Below, piece by piece: positions 33,057-43,023 of a DNA stretch of 64,000 bases. The position numbers were made by a program, and so were the translations under genes. The stretch is from Ruania alba (lineage in GTDB: Bacteria > Actinomycetota > Actinomycetes > Actinomycetales > Beutenbergiaceae): NCBI RefSeq assembly GCF_900105765.1, contig NZ_FNTX01000002.1:1674001-1738000 (forward strand), given 5' to 3'. Below the pieces are notes generated by a model. That model did not search any database and had not been told where the DNA came from. It saw only the letters and a list, made by a program, of their open reading frames with translations. Each line of letters begins with the position of its first letter. Position 1 is the stretch's first letter.

Positions 33057-34181
33057 TCACTCCGGCAGGCGCTGGCCCGTGGAGGTGGAGAACAGGTGCT
33101 TCTGACCGTCCTCAATCTGGATGTAGACCGTGTCACCCTTCAACGGCGGGTTCTTCGGCTCCACGCGCACGATCACCTGGGCGTCACCGGCACCGGAGGA
33201 GATGTGCGAGGAGGCCTCCTTGTCGGTGAGCTCGCCGTAGATGAAGGCGTCGGAGCCGAGCTCCTCCACCAGGTTCACCTTGATGCCGAATGCGGCATCG
33301 GTGCCCTCGGAGACGAGGTGCGTGGCCTCCGGACGGAAACCGAGAGTGATCTCGCCCTTGTCGTCCTCGGTGAGTGCATCGAGCGTGGTGCGGGTCAGCG
33401 GGATGTGCGCCCCACCCAGGTTCGCCTTGCCGTCGCCCACCTTGAAGGAACCGAGGTTCATCGCCGGGGAGCCGATGAAGCCCGCGACGAACACGTTCTG
33501 CGGGGTGTCGTACATCTCACGCGGGGTGCCCACCTGCTGCAGCACACCGTCCTTGAGCACGCAGATCCGGTCCCCCATGGTCAGGGCCTCGGTCTGGTCG
33601 TGCGTCACGTACACGGTGGTGACGCCGAGACGGCGCTGGAGCGAGGCGATCTGGGTACGCGTCTGCACACGCAGCTTGGCGTCCAGGTTCGACAGCGGCT
33701 CGTCCATCAGGAACACCTGCGGGTCACGCACGATGGCGCGGCCCATCGCCACACGCTGACGCTGACCACCGGAGAGCGCCTTCGGCTTGCGGTCCAGGTA
33801 CTCGGCGAGGTCGAGGATCTTGGCTGCTTCCTCGACCTTCTTGCGGATCTCCGCCTTCGGGTTACCGGCGATCTTGAGCGCGAAGCCCATGTTGTCGGCC
33901 ACCGACATGTGCGGGTACAGCGCGTAGTTCTGGAACACCATCGCGATGTCGCGGTCCTTGGGCTGCACGTCGGTGACGTCGCGGTCACCGATCAGGATGC
34001 GGCCGGAGTTGACGTCCTCCAGCCCGGCGAGCATGCGCAGGGAGGTTGACTTACCACAGCCAGAGGGGCCGACGAGAACGAGGAACTCGCCGTCCTCGAC
34101 CTGGAGGTCGAGTGCGTCCACTGCGGGACGCTCGGTGCCGGGGTAGATCCGGCTCGCGTGGTCATAGGTCACAGTTGCCAT
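33057..34181 (-). CDS. ugpC: Sugar ABC transporter ATPase, UgpC/MsiK type
   Basis: 374-residue ATPase of carbohydrate importers. Order: Walker A GPSGCGKST, Q-loop FQNYALYPHM, signature LSGGQRQRVAMGRAIVRDP, Walker B FLMDEPLSNLD, H-loop VTHDQTEA, then the OB-type regulatory domain of MalK proteins (about 240-374). It stands alone, with no permease nearby; in streptomycetes a single ATPase, MsiK, powers many sugar importers, and this gene fits that role. It may serve the orphan binding protein at 23367. Upstream lie small dyads at 34201-34218 and 34236-34259 that may regulate it. Confidence 0.92.
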   Translation of the reverse strand: MATVTYDHASRIYPGTERPAVDALDLQVEDGEFLVLVGPSGCGKSTSLRMLAGLEDVNSGRILIGDRDVTDVQPKDRDIAMVFQNYALYPHMSVADNMGFALKIAGNPKAEIRKKVEEAAKILDLAEYLDRKPKALSGGQRQRVAMGRAIVRDPQVFLMDEPLSNLDAKLRVQTRTQIASLQRRLGVTTVYVTHDQTEALTMGDRICVLKDGVLQQVGTPREMYDTPQNVFVAGFIGSPAMNLGSFKVGDGKANLGGAHIPLTRTTLDALTEDDKGEITLGFRPEATHLVSEGTDAAFGIKVNLVEELGSDAFIYGELTDKEASSHISSGAGDAQVIVRVEPKNPPLKGDTVYIQIEDGQKHLFSTSTGQRLPE

Positions 34182-34235
34182 GACTGCTTATTTCCCTTCA
34201 CCGGCAGGTACGTGCCGGACGATCCGTTGTGAAGA

Positions 34236-34259
34236 GTGTCAGAGTGTCTCCGCTGACAC
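34236..34259. promoter_or_regulatory. Inverted repeat upstream of ugpC
   Basis: GTGTCAG at 34236-34242 and CTGACAC at 34253-34259 are reverse complements with a 10-base spacer. CCGGCA/TGCCGG at 34201-34218 forms a second, nearer hairpin. Either may be an operator or leader structure for ugpC or a terminator for otsB. Confidence 0.35.
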
Positions 34260-34296
34260 AGCACCAGGGAGGCGCCTCCCGCATTCTGCCACAGAC

Positions 34297-35088
34297 TCAC
34301 TCATCGTTGGATGACGTTCGCCACACTCCGAGACGGGTAAGCGCCTCGGCGAGGGCGGCCTCGTCGGTCACCCGGTGCTCGGCCACAGTTTCCGCGGCAC
34401 CGACCTTGATGCCCATGTCCCCGGCGCCGAGCACGGCCAGGGCGGTCTCGTCGGTCACGTCGTCGCCGGCGTAGAGCACGGCCACGTCGCCGCCGAGGCG
34501 TTCGCGCAGCGCCGTCACCGACCCGCCCTTGCTGACGTCCACTACGGCGATCTCGGTGACCTGGTTCCCCCGCATCGCCCAGACCTGGTCTGCGCTGCCC
34601 GGCCCGTCGAGCGCCTCTGCGAGTGCCTGGTCCGCCTCCGGAGGTGCGAGCCCCCGGGTGTGCAGCACCGCCGCGGCGGGCTTGTGCTCCACCCAGGCGC
34701 CCGGGTGCGCCGCAGCGATACTCCCGACGGCGGCCGTCACCTCCGCCAGCACCCTCGCCTGGTCGTCGGTGAGGGTGAACGGCATCAGGTGCAGTTGTCC
34801 GCTCCCGTCCAGCTCGGCCTGTTCGGCGCCGTGGCTGCCTACCAGCCAGGTGCCGGGCGGGGGAGCGGCGAGCTGCTGCAGCTCCGCCACCGGCCGACCG
34901 GAGACCAGGGCGAGCTGGACGCCGTCGGCACTCGCCAGCCGGGCCAGGGCCGCGCTGGCCTCCGGGAGCGGGCGCGCATCGGCAGGGTCCTGCACGAATG
35001 GGGCCAGGCAGCCGTCGAAGTCCAACGCCACGAGCACCCGTGGGTGCGTCGCGAACGCGTGCAGCGCGCGGGTGAGGGCCTCCTCCAT
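34297..35088 (-). CDS. otsB: Trehalose-6-phosphate phosphatase
   Basis: 263-residue HAD phosphatase that frees trehalose from trehalose 6-phosphate. Motif I is LVALDFDGCLAPF, where the first Asp is the nucleophile; the usual Thr after DG is a Cys here. LVSGRPVAELQQL (motif II Ser), Lys in VSKGGSVTALRERLG and YAGDDVTDETAL (motif IV) follow, with the substrate cap between. otsA lies 15 bases upstream on the same strand, so the two enzymes of the OtsAB pathway form an operon for stress protectant synthesis. Confidence 0.93.
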   Translation of the reverse strand: MEEALTRALHAFATHPRVLVALDFDGCLAPFVQDPADARPLPEASAALARLASADGVQLALVSGRPVAELQQLAAPPPGTWLVGSHGAEQAELDGSGQLHLMPFTLTDDQARVLAEVTAAVGSIAAAHPGAWVEHKPAAAVLHTRGLAPPEADQALAEALDGPGSADQVWAMRGNQVTEIAVVDVSKGGSVTALRERLGGDVAVLYAGDDVTDETALAVLGAGDMGIKVGAAETVAEHRVTDEAALAEALTRLGVWRTSSNDE

Positions 35089-35103
35089 GATCGTGTCCTT
35101 CCC

Positions 35104-36531
<1,428 letters not shown>

Positions 36532-36673
36532 GGTCCTTAGCTACTCGTCGAGGACGGGCCTTCAGGTTACCGGCGTCCACGTCTGGTCGGAGGGCCCCCA
36601 GCGCCCCGCCAGCCTCGCGGTGCACCCGCTGCGCCTCCCCTCGCTCGAGGCGTATGTGGCGTAAGTTCGGCCT

Positions 36674-38467
36674 ATGGTCGAGCAGTCGGTGCCCGAGAGG
36701 CCGATGCGTGAGGTCGGCGGATACCGCCTGCTCCACGTGCTCGGCTCCGGCGGTATGGGCACCGTCTACGAGGCGGTCGACGCCGAGGACCACCGCGTCG
36801 CCGTGAAGCTGCTGCACCCGGCGTTCAGCGCGGACGATGCCGCCCGCGAGCGGCTGCGCCGTGAGGTGGCCACCCTGCACCGGGTGCGGGGTGAGCACGT
36901 GGCGCGGGTGCTGGACGCCGAGGCCGACTCCGCCGAGGCCTTCATTGTGACCGAGCTGATCGACGGGCAGTCCCTGGAGGACTCCGTGCGCGAGCACGGA
37001 CCGTTGGACGCCGAGGAGCTCGCCGAGCTCGCGGACGGGCTGGCGACCGCGCTGGAGGCGATCCACGCCGTCGGGGTGGTGCACCGGGACCTCAAACCCG
37101 GCAACGTGATGCTCACCGACGATGGGCCCGTGGTGATCGACTTCGGCATCTCCCAGCTGGCTGACGACCCGCGGCTCACCCGGACCGGTCTGGTGACCGG
37201 GACGCCCGGGTACGTGGACCCGGAAGTGATGCGCGGCGCCGACCCCGGTCATGTCGGGGACTGGTGGGGGTGGGCCGCGGTACTGGTGTTCGCGGCCACC
37301 GGGCGCGGACCGTTCGGACGCGGACAGGGAGTGCTGCTGCGGGTGGAGTCGGGCCGGGTGGATACCGACGGTCTGTCCCCGCGGGTGGCGCAGGTGCTGC
37401 GGCGTGCGCTGCACCCCGATCCGGAACGGCGGATGAAGCCCGCCTCGGTACGGCAGGCGCTCACCGATCATGCCGCCGGCCGCGAGGTGACGTCATTGCT
37501 GAGCGAGTCCGAGGCGGCGTCTGCGGGCGTCGGCGCGGCGGACGGGAGCGCACCGGCGACCGACCGGCTGCCCGCTGGCGATGCCACGGACGTGGTGGAT
37601 GAGTCGTGGCAGGACCGCGCGGATGAGGGGTTCGCGGAGCCCGTCGGCCCGTTGCCCCCGACGATCCCGCCCGGGAGCCCAGGTGCTCCCGTCGGTGATG
37701 CGCAGGCTTCGCACACCTCCGTGATGCCGCAGGAGCTGCGAGAGCAGTACCCCCCGACGGCGCACGGCTGGGACGCGACACCGCCGTCACCGGTGTCCGA
37801 GACGTCCCCGCCCCCGACGCCGGCCGAGATGGTCGGGCCGGGCGGAGCGCCGCCTGTGCCCGCCGGCGCGGGACCCGATGCTGGGGTGCAGCCCTGGCCC
37901 AGCTGGGCGGTGCCGGCACCGGTACGTGGCTGGCTGACGTTCGCGTGGTTCGCGGCGCTCGCGCTCGTCGGCGGGCTCTATCCCTCACTCGTGATCCTTG
38001 CGGCGGTGGCGCTGCTCATCCTGTTCGGGTCCGTGGGGTCCGGCGGCCGGGCGTTGCGCCAGCGTCGGATGCGACGCGGCAAGGGACGCTGGGACCTGCC
38101 CATGGCAACCGTCTCCTATCCGCTGCACCTGGTGCTCGGCATCCTGCTGACGTTGCCAGGAGTGATCGTGGCCGCCGCGGGAGCGGTGATCGTGTGGGTG
38201 CTCGGCGCCCAGGCGATCCCCATGACCTACCTGGTGCCCGGCACTGTCGCGGTGTCACTGCTGCTGCTGTGGTGGACCCCGTCCAGCGGAAGTGCGCGTG
38301 AAGGAGAACGCTCGGTGCTGCGCCGGATCGCGCCCCCGGGAGCGGCGGCCGCCGTGTGGGTGCTGCTGGCCTGCGGGGTGGGGGTGACGGCGCTCGCGAT
38401 CCTGGCATTGGGCGGATCGGTTGTCGAGTGGTGGCCGTTTCCCGAGCCGCCGGTCGACTTCTTCTGA
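36674..38467 (+). CDS. Serine/threonine protein kinase with C-terminal membrane domain
   Basis: 597 residues. The N-terminal kinase domain (about 14-270) has the Gly loop LGSGGMGTVYEAV, Lys in VAVKLLHP, the catalytic HRDLKPGN near 137 and VIDFGIS. A Pro/Gly/Ala-rich linker (about 275-415) leads to four or five hydrophobic helices (about 420-590, such as LVILAAVALLILFG and VWVLLACGVGVTALAIL). It has no PASTA repeats, so it is not a PknB-type cell-wall kinase; the sensor is likely the membrane part. Targets are unknown. The start ATG at 36674 is chosen because nothing conserved precedes it. Confidence 0.88.
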   Translation: MVEQSVPERPMREVGGYRLLHVLGSGGMGTVYEAVDAEDHRVAVKLLHPAFSADDAARERLRREVATLHRVRGEHVARVLDAEADSAEAFIVTELIDGQSLEDSVREHGPLDAEELAELADGLATALEAIHAVGVVHRDLKPGNVMLTDDGPVVIDFGISQLADDPRLTRTGLVTGTPGYVDPEVMRGADPGHVGDWWGWAAVLVFAATGRGPFGRGQGVLLRVESGRVDTDGLSPRVAQVLRRALHPDPERRMKPASVRQALTDHAAGREVTSLLSESEAASAGVGAADGSAPATDRLPAGDATDVVDESWQDRADEGFAEPVGPLPPTIPPGSPGAPVGDAQASHTSVMPQELREQYPPTAHGWDATPPSPVSETSPPPTPAEMVGPGGAPPVPAGAGPDAGVQPWPSWAVPAPVRGWLTFAWFAALALVGGLYPSLVILAAVALLILFGSVGSGGRALRQRRMRRGKGRWDLPMATVSYPLHLVLGILLTLPGVIVAAAGAVIVWVLGAQAIPMTYLVPGTVAVSLLLLWWTPSSGSAREGERSVLRRIAPPGAAAAVWVLLACGVGVTALAILALGGSVVEWWPFPEPPVDFF

Positions 38468-38528
38468 TCGCCGCACCGCTGGGCGACGCGTCAGAGGGGC
38501 GAGTGCTGAGCCGCGTATCCTTGCTGCC

Positions 38529-39050
38529 ATGCCCGGCACGTTCACCCCTGCGCGCGCTCTCCAGCGCGCGGTGAGGTCTGTCCGCGGCCCAGGTGCCTTC
38601 TCACCGGTCGCCCTGGTGTCGCTGCTGACCGGGTGGTCGGTGCTCTCGGTGGTGCTCGGGCGGGTGTTGCTGCCCGCCGAGTGCGTCCGGGCAGACGGCA
38701 TGATGGGCTTCCTCGCGGCGAACCTGGCCCAGATGCGCTCGGTGGCCGAGTGCCCCACCGGCACGCTCGGCTACGGCCCGCACACGGCCGCCGTCGTGGC
38801 CGGGTTCGGCACGCTGCTCGCCGCTGCCGTGACCGCCCACCTCGCAGCCTCCGGCCTCGTGTACTGGCTCACCCGAGCCGCCCGCGCCGTCCAGCGGGCG
38901 CTGCTCTCGCTCGCAGCCCGGCTGCCGCGCGCCCGCCGAGCCGCCGCGGCCACCCCTCGACCGCCGTTGCGCCCCTGGGTGGCGACGGCGACCCAGATTC
39001 CCACCCTCCTGCCACCGGTCTGGCGCCGGGGTCCGCCGGTGCTCGCCTGA
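38529..39050 (+). CDS. Hypothetical membrane protein
   Basis: 173 residues, family not recognised. Two hydrophobic segments, about 26-46 (VALVSLLTGWSVLSVVLGRVL) and about 80-108 (AAVVAGFGTLLAAAVTAHLAASG), enclose a loop with two Cys (AECVRAD and AECPTGT), which may face outside and form a disulfide. The C-terminus is basic with Pro and Arg. The ATG at 38529 is chosen; the longer frame from 38421 overlaps the kinase end. A DsbA-like oxidoreductase follows 64 bases on, so a link to disulfide formation is possible but unproven. Confidence 0.6.
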   Translation: MPGTFTPARALQRAVRSVRGPGAFSPVALVSLLTGWSVLSVVLGRVLLPAECVRADGMMGFLAANLAQMRSVAECPTGTLGYGPHTAAVVAGFGTLLAAAVTAHLAASGLVYWLTRAARAVQRALLSLAARLPRARRAAAATPRPPLRPWVATATQIPTLLPPVWRRGPPVLA

Positions 39051-39114
39051 GCATCTGAACCCCCTCACCCGATCCGCAGGCCGCTGGAAGCGGCCGGACA
39101 AGGACCCCACTTCC

Positions 39115-39900
39115 ATGCCTTCCTCCAACAAGATGACCAAGACCGAGCGCCGCGAGGCGGCGCGCCTGGAGGCCGAGCGTCTCCGCAAGATCCAAGCCAA
39201 ACAGGACAAGCGCAACCGCGGCATCCTCATCGTGGTGGTCGTCGCCGTCGTGGCGCTGATCGCCGTCGCCGGTGTGATGATCTACCAGTCCGCGGGCCGC
39301 ACGCTGCTGTCGGACTACGAGGGTGAGAGCCCGGCCGGCTCGGACCTGCACGGCGGTATCACCTTCGGGGCGGACGGCGTCGGCTCGCCCAACGAGGGAG
39401 CCCCGACCGTAGACATCTACGTCGACTTCCAGTGCCCGCACTGCGCGAGTTTCGAGGAAGTCAACGGCGAGGACGTCATTCAGGCTGTTGCCGACGGGGA
39501 TGCCACGGCTGTCTACCACCCGGTCGACTTCCTGGACAACGCAGCGATGAACTCCACGCGGACGGCGAACGCCTTCGCCGTCGTGGCCACCGAGGCGCCG
39601 GAGGCTGCGATGGACTTCATGACGCTGATGTTCGAGAACCAGTCCAGCACCGAGTTCACCGACGAGCAGATCGCGCAGGTCGCGGTCGAGGCCGGCGTGC
39701 CGCAGGAGGTCGCCGACACCTTCGCCGAGGGCACCTACCACGAGTGGATCGAGCTCGCGTCCGATCAGGCCTCCCGCGACGGCTACACGGGGACGCCCAC
39801 GATCGTCATCGACGGTGAGGTGTGGGGGACGGACGAGAATGACCCGGCCGGCCAGTGGACCACCCCGGGCGCACTCCTGGAGGAGATCCAGAGCCGTTGA
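39115..39900 (+). CDS. DsbA-family thiol-disulfide oxidoreductase, membrane anchored
   Basis: 261 residues: a charged N-terminal helix (KTERREAARLEAERLRKIQ), one membrane helix (about 36-58) and an outside thioredoxin-fold domain (about 85-258) with CPHC at 107-110 and the cis-Pro loop GTPTIVIDG. It should form or reshuffle disulfides in exported proteins; actinobacterial homologues work with VKOR. The large helical insert between the CPHC and cis-Pro parts is the DsbA type. It is followed by a hairpin terminator and then the tRNA gene. Confidence 0.88.
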   Translation: MPSSNKMTKTERREAARLEAERLRKIQAKQDKRNRGILIVVVVAVVALIAVAGVMIYQSAGRTLLSDYEGESPAGSDLHGGITFGADGVGSPNEGAPTVDIYVDFQCPHCASFEEVNGEDVIQAVADGDATAVYHPVDFLDNAAMNSTRTANAFAVVATEAPEAAMDFMTLMFENQSSTEFTDEQIAQVAVEAGVPQEVADTFAEGTYHEWIELASDQASRDGYTGTPTIVIDGEVWGTDENDPAGQWTTPGALLEEIQSR

Positions 39901-39907
39901 GTCCGGT

Positions 39908-39943
39908 CGGCGGGCCGGGAGCGGAGTCGTTCCCGGCCTGCCG
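39908..39943 (+). terminator. Hairpin terminator after the DsbA-like gene
   Basis: A 13-bp stem with one G-T wobble (39908-39920 with 39931-39943) and a 10-base loop, 8 bases past the stop. Confidence 0.7.
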
Positions 39944-39981
39944 AATCTGGCACACTCGACTCGCCTGGATCTTCCGGGCGC

Positions 39982-40057
39982 GCCACCTTAGCTCAGTTGG
40001 TAGAGCACCCGCCTTGTAAGCGGACGGTCGTCGGTTCGAGTCCGACAGGTGGCTCCA
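39982..40057 (+). tRNA. tRNA-Thr (anticodon UGU)
   Basis: A 76-base cloverleaf: acceptor GCCACCT with AGGTGGC, D arm GCTC/GAGC, anticodon loop CTTGTAA (anticodon TGT), T arm with GGTTCGAGTCC-type core, discriminator T and encoded CCA. The anticodon stem has one C-A mismatch at its outer pair. It reads ACA and possibly other ACN codons. Confidence 0.95.
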
Positions 40058-40106
40058 CGCGGGCGCTGAGTGTCGACGACGACGCCACGCCACGTACCGT
40101 AGAGGG

Positions 40107-40958
40107 GTGACCGAGACACCCGCACCGCCCGCACTCGCCTACGTGATCGCCGGTTCTGAGGCGACCGGCGGCGCCGGTATCCAGGCGGACCTGAAGACGT
40201 TCCAGGCACTCGGTGCCTACGGCTTCGGCACCCTGACCTGCATCGTCTCCTTCGACCCGGCGAATGACTGGGGGCACCGGTTCATCCCCGTCGATCCGCA
40301 GGTGATCGCCGACCAGATCGAGGCCGCCGTGGCCTGCCATGCTCCCGACGTGGTCAAGATCGGGATGCTCGGCACCCCGGCCACGATCGACACGGTGGCT
40401 GACTCCCTCGCCCAGCACCCCTGGCGGCACGTGGTCCTCGACCCGGTGCTGATCTGCAAGGGCCAGGAGCCTGGTGCCGCACTGGACACCGACACCGCGC
40501 TCACCGAACGGATCCTGCCGCTGGCCACCGTGGTGACCCCGAACGTCTTCGAGGCCCGCACCCTGGCTGGGATGGAGCGGATCGACTCGGTGGACGACCT
40601 CGTCGAGGCCTCCCAGCGGATCCACGCCCTCGGCCCGCGGTACGTCATCGCCAAGGGTGGCGTGGAGCTGGACGGACCGGACGCCGTCGACGTGCTCTAC
40701 GACGGTGAGCGCACCACTGTGGTGAGTACCCCGAAGATCGGGCAGGAGCGGGTCAGCGGTGCCGGATGCACCTTCGCCGCGGCCGTGACGGCCGAGCTCG
40801 CCAAGGGAGCCGAGATCACCGATGCGGTGCGCGTGGCGAAGCAGGTGGTGACCCAGGGCATCCTGGACCGCCTCGGCTCCCACGCCCCGTTCGACGCCGT
40901 CCGACTCACCGGGGCCGAGAACCTGGCGGCCGGTCTCGTGCAGGTGCGCACTTCCTAG
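40107..40958 (+). CDS. pdxK: Pyridoxal/hydroxymethylpyrimidine kinase family protein
   Basis: 283-residue ribokinase-fold enzyme. The N-terminal AGSEATGGAGIQADLKTFQALGAYG block matches the ThiD/PdxK group, and RVSGAGCTFAAAVTAEL holds the catalytic Asp/Gly-Ala-Gly-Cys region (here with Cys, as in the PdxK type of Firmicutes). Phosphorylates vitamin B6 vitamers or HMP; the Cys motif and wording VDPQVIADQ favour pyridoxal kinase. It follows the tRNA by 49 bases and stands alone, with no thiamine genes near. Confidence 0.85.
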   Translation: MTETPAPPALAYVIAGSEATGGAGIQADLKTFQALGAYGFGTLTCIVSFDPANDWGHRFIPVDPQVIADQIEAAVACHAPDVVKIGMLGTPATIDTVADSLAQHPWRHVVLDPVLICKGQEPGAALDTDTALTERILPLATVVTPNVFEARTLAGMERIDSVDDLVEASQRIHALGPRYVIAKGGVELDGPDAVDVLYDGERTTVVSTPKIGQERVSGAGCTFAAAVTAELAKGAEITDAVRVAKQVVTQGILDRLGSHAPFDAVRLTGAENLAAGLVQVRTS

Positions 40959-41005
40959 CGGCAAAGCCGCCCTGCCACCTGCCGGATCCGCTTAGGCTCG
41001 CATCC

Positions 41006-43006
41006 ATGCGACCCGAGCACCTGCACCTGTTCCGCCACCCCGGTACCCCCGCCGCACACCCCAGCGGCGCCTGGGCCGTGGTCGCCATCACCCGCCCCGA
41101 CACCGAGGCCGACGCCTACCGCTCGTCGCTGTGGCGCCTCGATCTGGACAGTGGCGAGCTGCGCCCGTTCACCCATGGACCAGGCGATACCGAACCCGTG
41201 TTCTCCCCGGACGGGAAGTGGTTGGCCTTCGTCCGAGCCGCCACGGGGGAGAAGCCACAACTTGCGCTGATGCCCGCCGACGGCGGAGAGTCCCGTGTGC
41301 TGACCGCCCACCCGAGCGGGGTGTCCGGCCGGCCCGTGTTCTCCCCGGACTCGACCCGCCTCGCGTACACGGCGCGCGTGCCCGAGCACGGCCGGTACGG
41401 GACCGCCGACGGCGTCGGTGCAGATGCCGAGGCCCCGCGCCACATCACGCGGCTCACCTACCGTGTGGACGGAGCCGGATACCACCTGGACCGACCGCAG
41501 CACGTGTTCGTGGCCGACCTTCCTGCGCTGCTCGACCCTCAGGACGACCCACCAGCAGGTTCCTCCAAGAACGACGACGAGGCTGATCACACCCCACAGC
41601 TGGGAGCCGCCGGCGTTGTCGTGACGCAGGTGAGCAGCGAGGGTGTGGACCACCGCAGCCCGGTGTGGACGCCCGACGGGGCAGCGCTGCTGACGGTGCG
41701 GGCGGTCCCGGACGCGATCGCCGGTGACCTGGTGCTGCACCCGGCCACCGAACGGTCCGAGCCCACCGTGCTCGACGTGGGTGCGCTGAGCCCCGGTACG
41801 GTCGCGTTCGGTCGTGACGGTGAGCTCTGGCTGTTGCTCAGTGATCAGGGGCCGGAGCGGATGGACTTCGTCGGGCGCTCCCCGGCGCTGTACCGCGCGG
41901 CGCTCGAGGGCACGGCGGTCAGCGGACTGGAGCGGCTCACCGATCCCACCACGCAGACCCTCGGTGGCGTACTGGAACCCATACCTGGCGGGGTGTTTCT
42001 GGTGGGCGTTCGCCGCGGCACCAGTCCGGTGCTGCGCTGGCGGGAAGGGGCGCTCACCCCGGTGCTCGATGGGACCGTGGACACCTCCGCAGTGACCGTG
42101 GTCGGCAACGACGGCACGGCGCTCGCCGTGGCGTCGGGGACCGACTCCGTGGGTGAGGTGTGGCTGTTACCTGCTGAGCACGACCCTCGGCGGCTGACCG
42201 ACCTCTCCGCCCGGCTGCGTGCCGAGGCGGGCGTGATCGAGCCCGTGGAGCTGGAAGCTGCCAGCGTCGGTCGTTACCCGGTGCACGGCTGGGTGGCCAT
42301 GCCTCCGGACGGCGGAGGCCCGCACCCGGTGCTGCTGCTGATTCACGGCGGCCCTGCCGCCCAGTACACGCCGACGTTCTTCGACGAGGTGCAGACCTAT
42401 GCGGAGGCGGGCTACGCCGTCGTGTTCTGCAACCCCAGGGGATCGCTCGGCTACGGCGAGGAGCATGCCCGGGCGATCATCGAGGGCTTTGGTGACCGCG
42501 ACGCTGCCGACATCCTCGCGTTCCTGGATGCTGCCCTGGCCGCGCACCCGCAGCTCGACGCCGACCGGGTGGGCGTGCTGGGCGGCTCTTACGGGGGGTA
42601 CATGACCGCGTGGCTGACCACCCGGACGACGCGGTTCGTGGCCGCCATCGTCGAACGTGGCTTCCTCGATCCGGTGAGCTTCGTGGGGTCGGCGGACATC
42701 GGTTGGTTCTTCCCGCACGCTTACCTGGGTGGCGACCCGGCTCGGATCGCTGCGCAGAGTCCGATGGCGCACGTGGACCAGGTACGGACCCCGACCCTGG
42801 TGATCCACTCCGAACAGGACTGGCGTTGCCCGGTGGAGCAGGGGCAGCGGTGGTACACCGAGCTGCGGCTGCGGGACGTCGACGCCGAGCTGTTGCTGTT
42901 CCCCGGTGAAGGGCACGAGCTGAGTCGGTCCGGCCGTCCCCAGCACCGGGTGGCGCGGTTCGAGCACATCCTGCGGTGGTGGGCCAAGCACTTGCCGGTC
43001 GGGTAG
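41006..43006 (+). CDS. S9-family prolyl oligopeptidase-like peptidase
   Basis: 666-residue cytosolic serine peptidase, acylaminoacyl-peptidase-like. The N-terminal two-thirds are a beta propeller (blade motifs FSPDGKWLAFVR, FSPDSTRLAYTAR, WTPDGAALL), the C-terminal third an alpha/beta hydrolase with the triad Ser528 in GGSYGGYMT, Asp605 in HSEQDWRCPV and His637 in GEGHELSRSG. It cleaves short peptides or blocked N-termini. ATG 41006 is the start. Converges with the acyl-CoA dehydrogenase gene, only 17 bases apart, with no terminator visible. Confidence 0.92.
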   Translation: MRPEHLHLFRHPGTPAAHPSGAWAVVAITRPDTEADAYRSSLWRLDLDSGELRPFTHGPGDTEPVFSPDGKWLAFVRAATGEKPQLALMPADGGESRVLTAHPSGVSGRPVFSPDSTRLAYTARVPEHGRYGTADGVGADAEAPRHITRLTYRVDGAGYHLDRPQHVFVADLPALLDPQDDPPAGSSKNDDEADHTPQLGAAGVVVTQVSSEGVDHRSPVWTPDGAALLTVRAVPDAIAGDLVLHPATERSEPTVLDVGALSPGTVAFGRDGELWLLLSDQGPERMDFVGRSPALYRAALEGTAVSGLERLTDPTTQTLGGVLEPIPGGVFLVGVRRGTSPVLRWREGALTPVLDGTVDTSAVTVVGNDGTALAVASGTDSVGEVWLLPAEHDPRRLTDLSARLRAEAGVIEPVELEAASVGRYPVHGWVAMPPDGGGPHPVLLLIHGGPAAQYTPTFFDEVQTYAEAGYAVVFCNPRGSLGYGEEHARAIIEGFGDRDAADILAFLDAALAAHPQLDADRVGVLGGSYGGYMTAWLTTRTTRFVAAIVERGFLDPVSFVGSADIGWFFPHAYLGGDPARIAAQSPMAHVDQVRTPTLVIHSEQDWRCPVEQGQRWYTELRLRDVDAELLLFPGEGHELSRSGRPQHRVARFEHILRWWAKHLPVG

Positions 43007-43023
43007 TGGCCCGTGACGATCGC

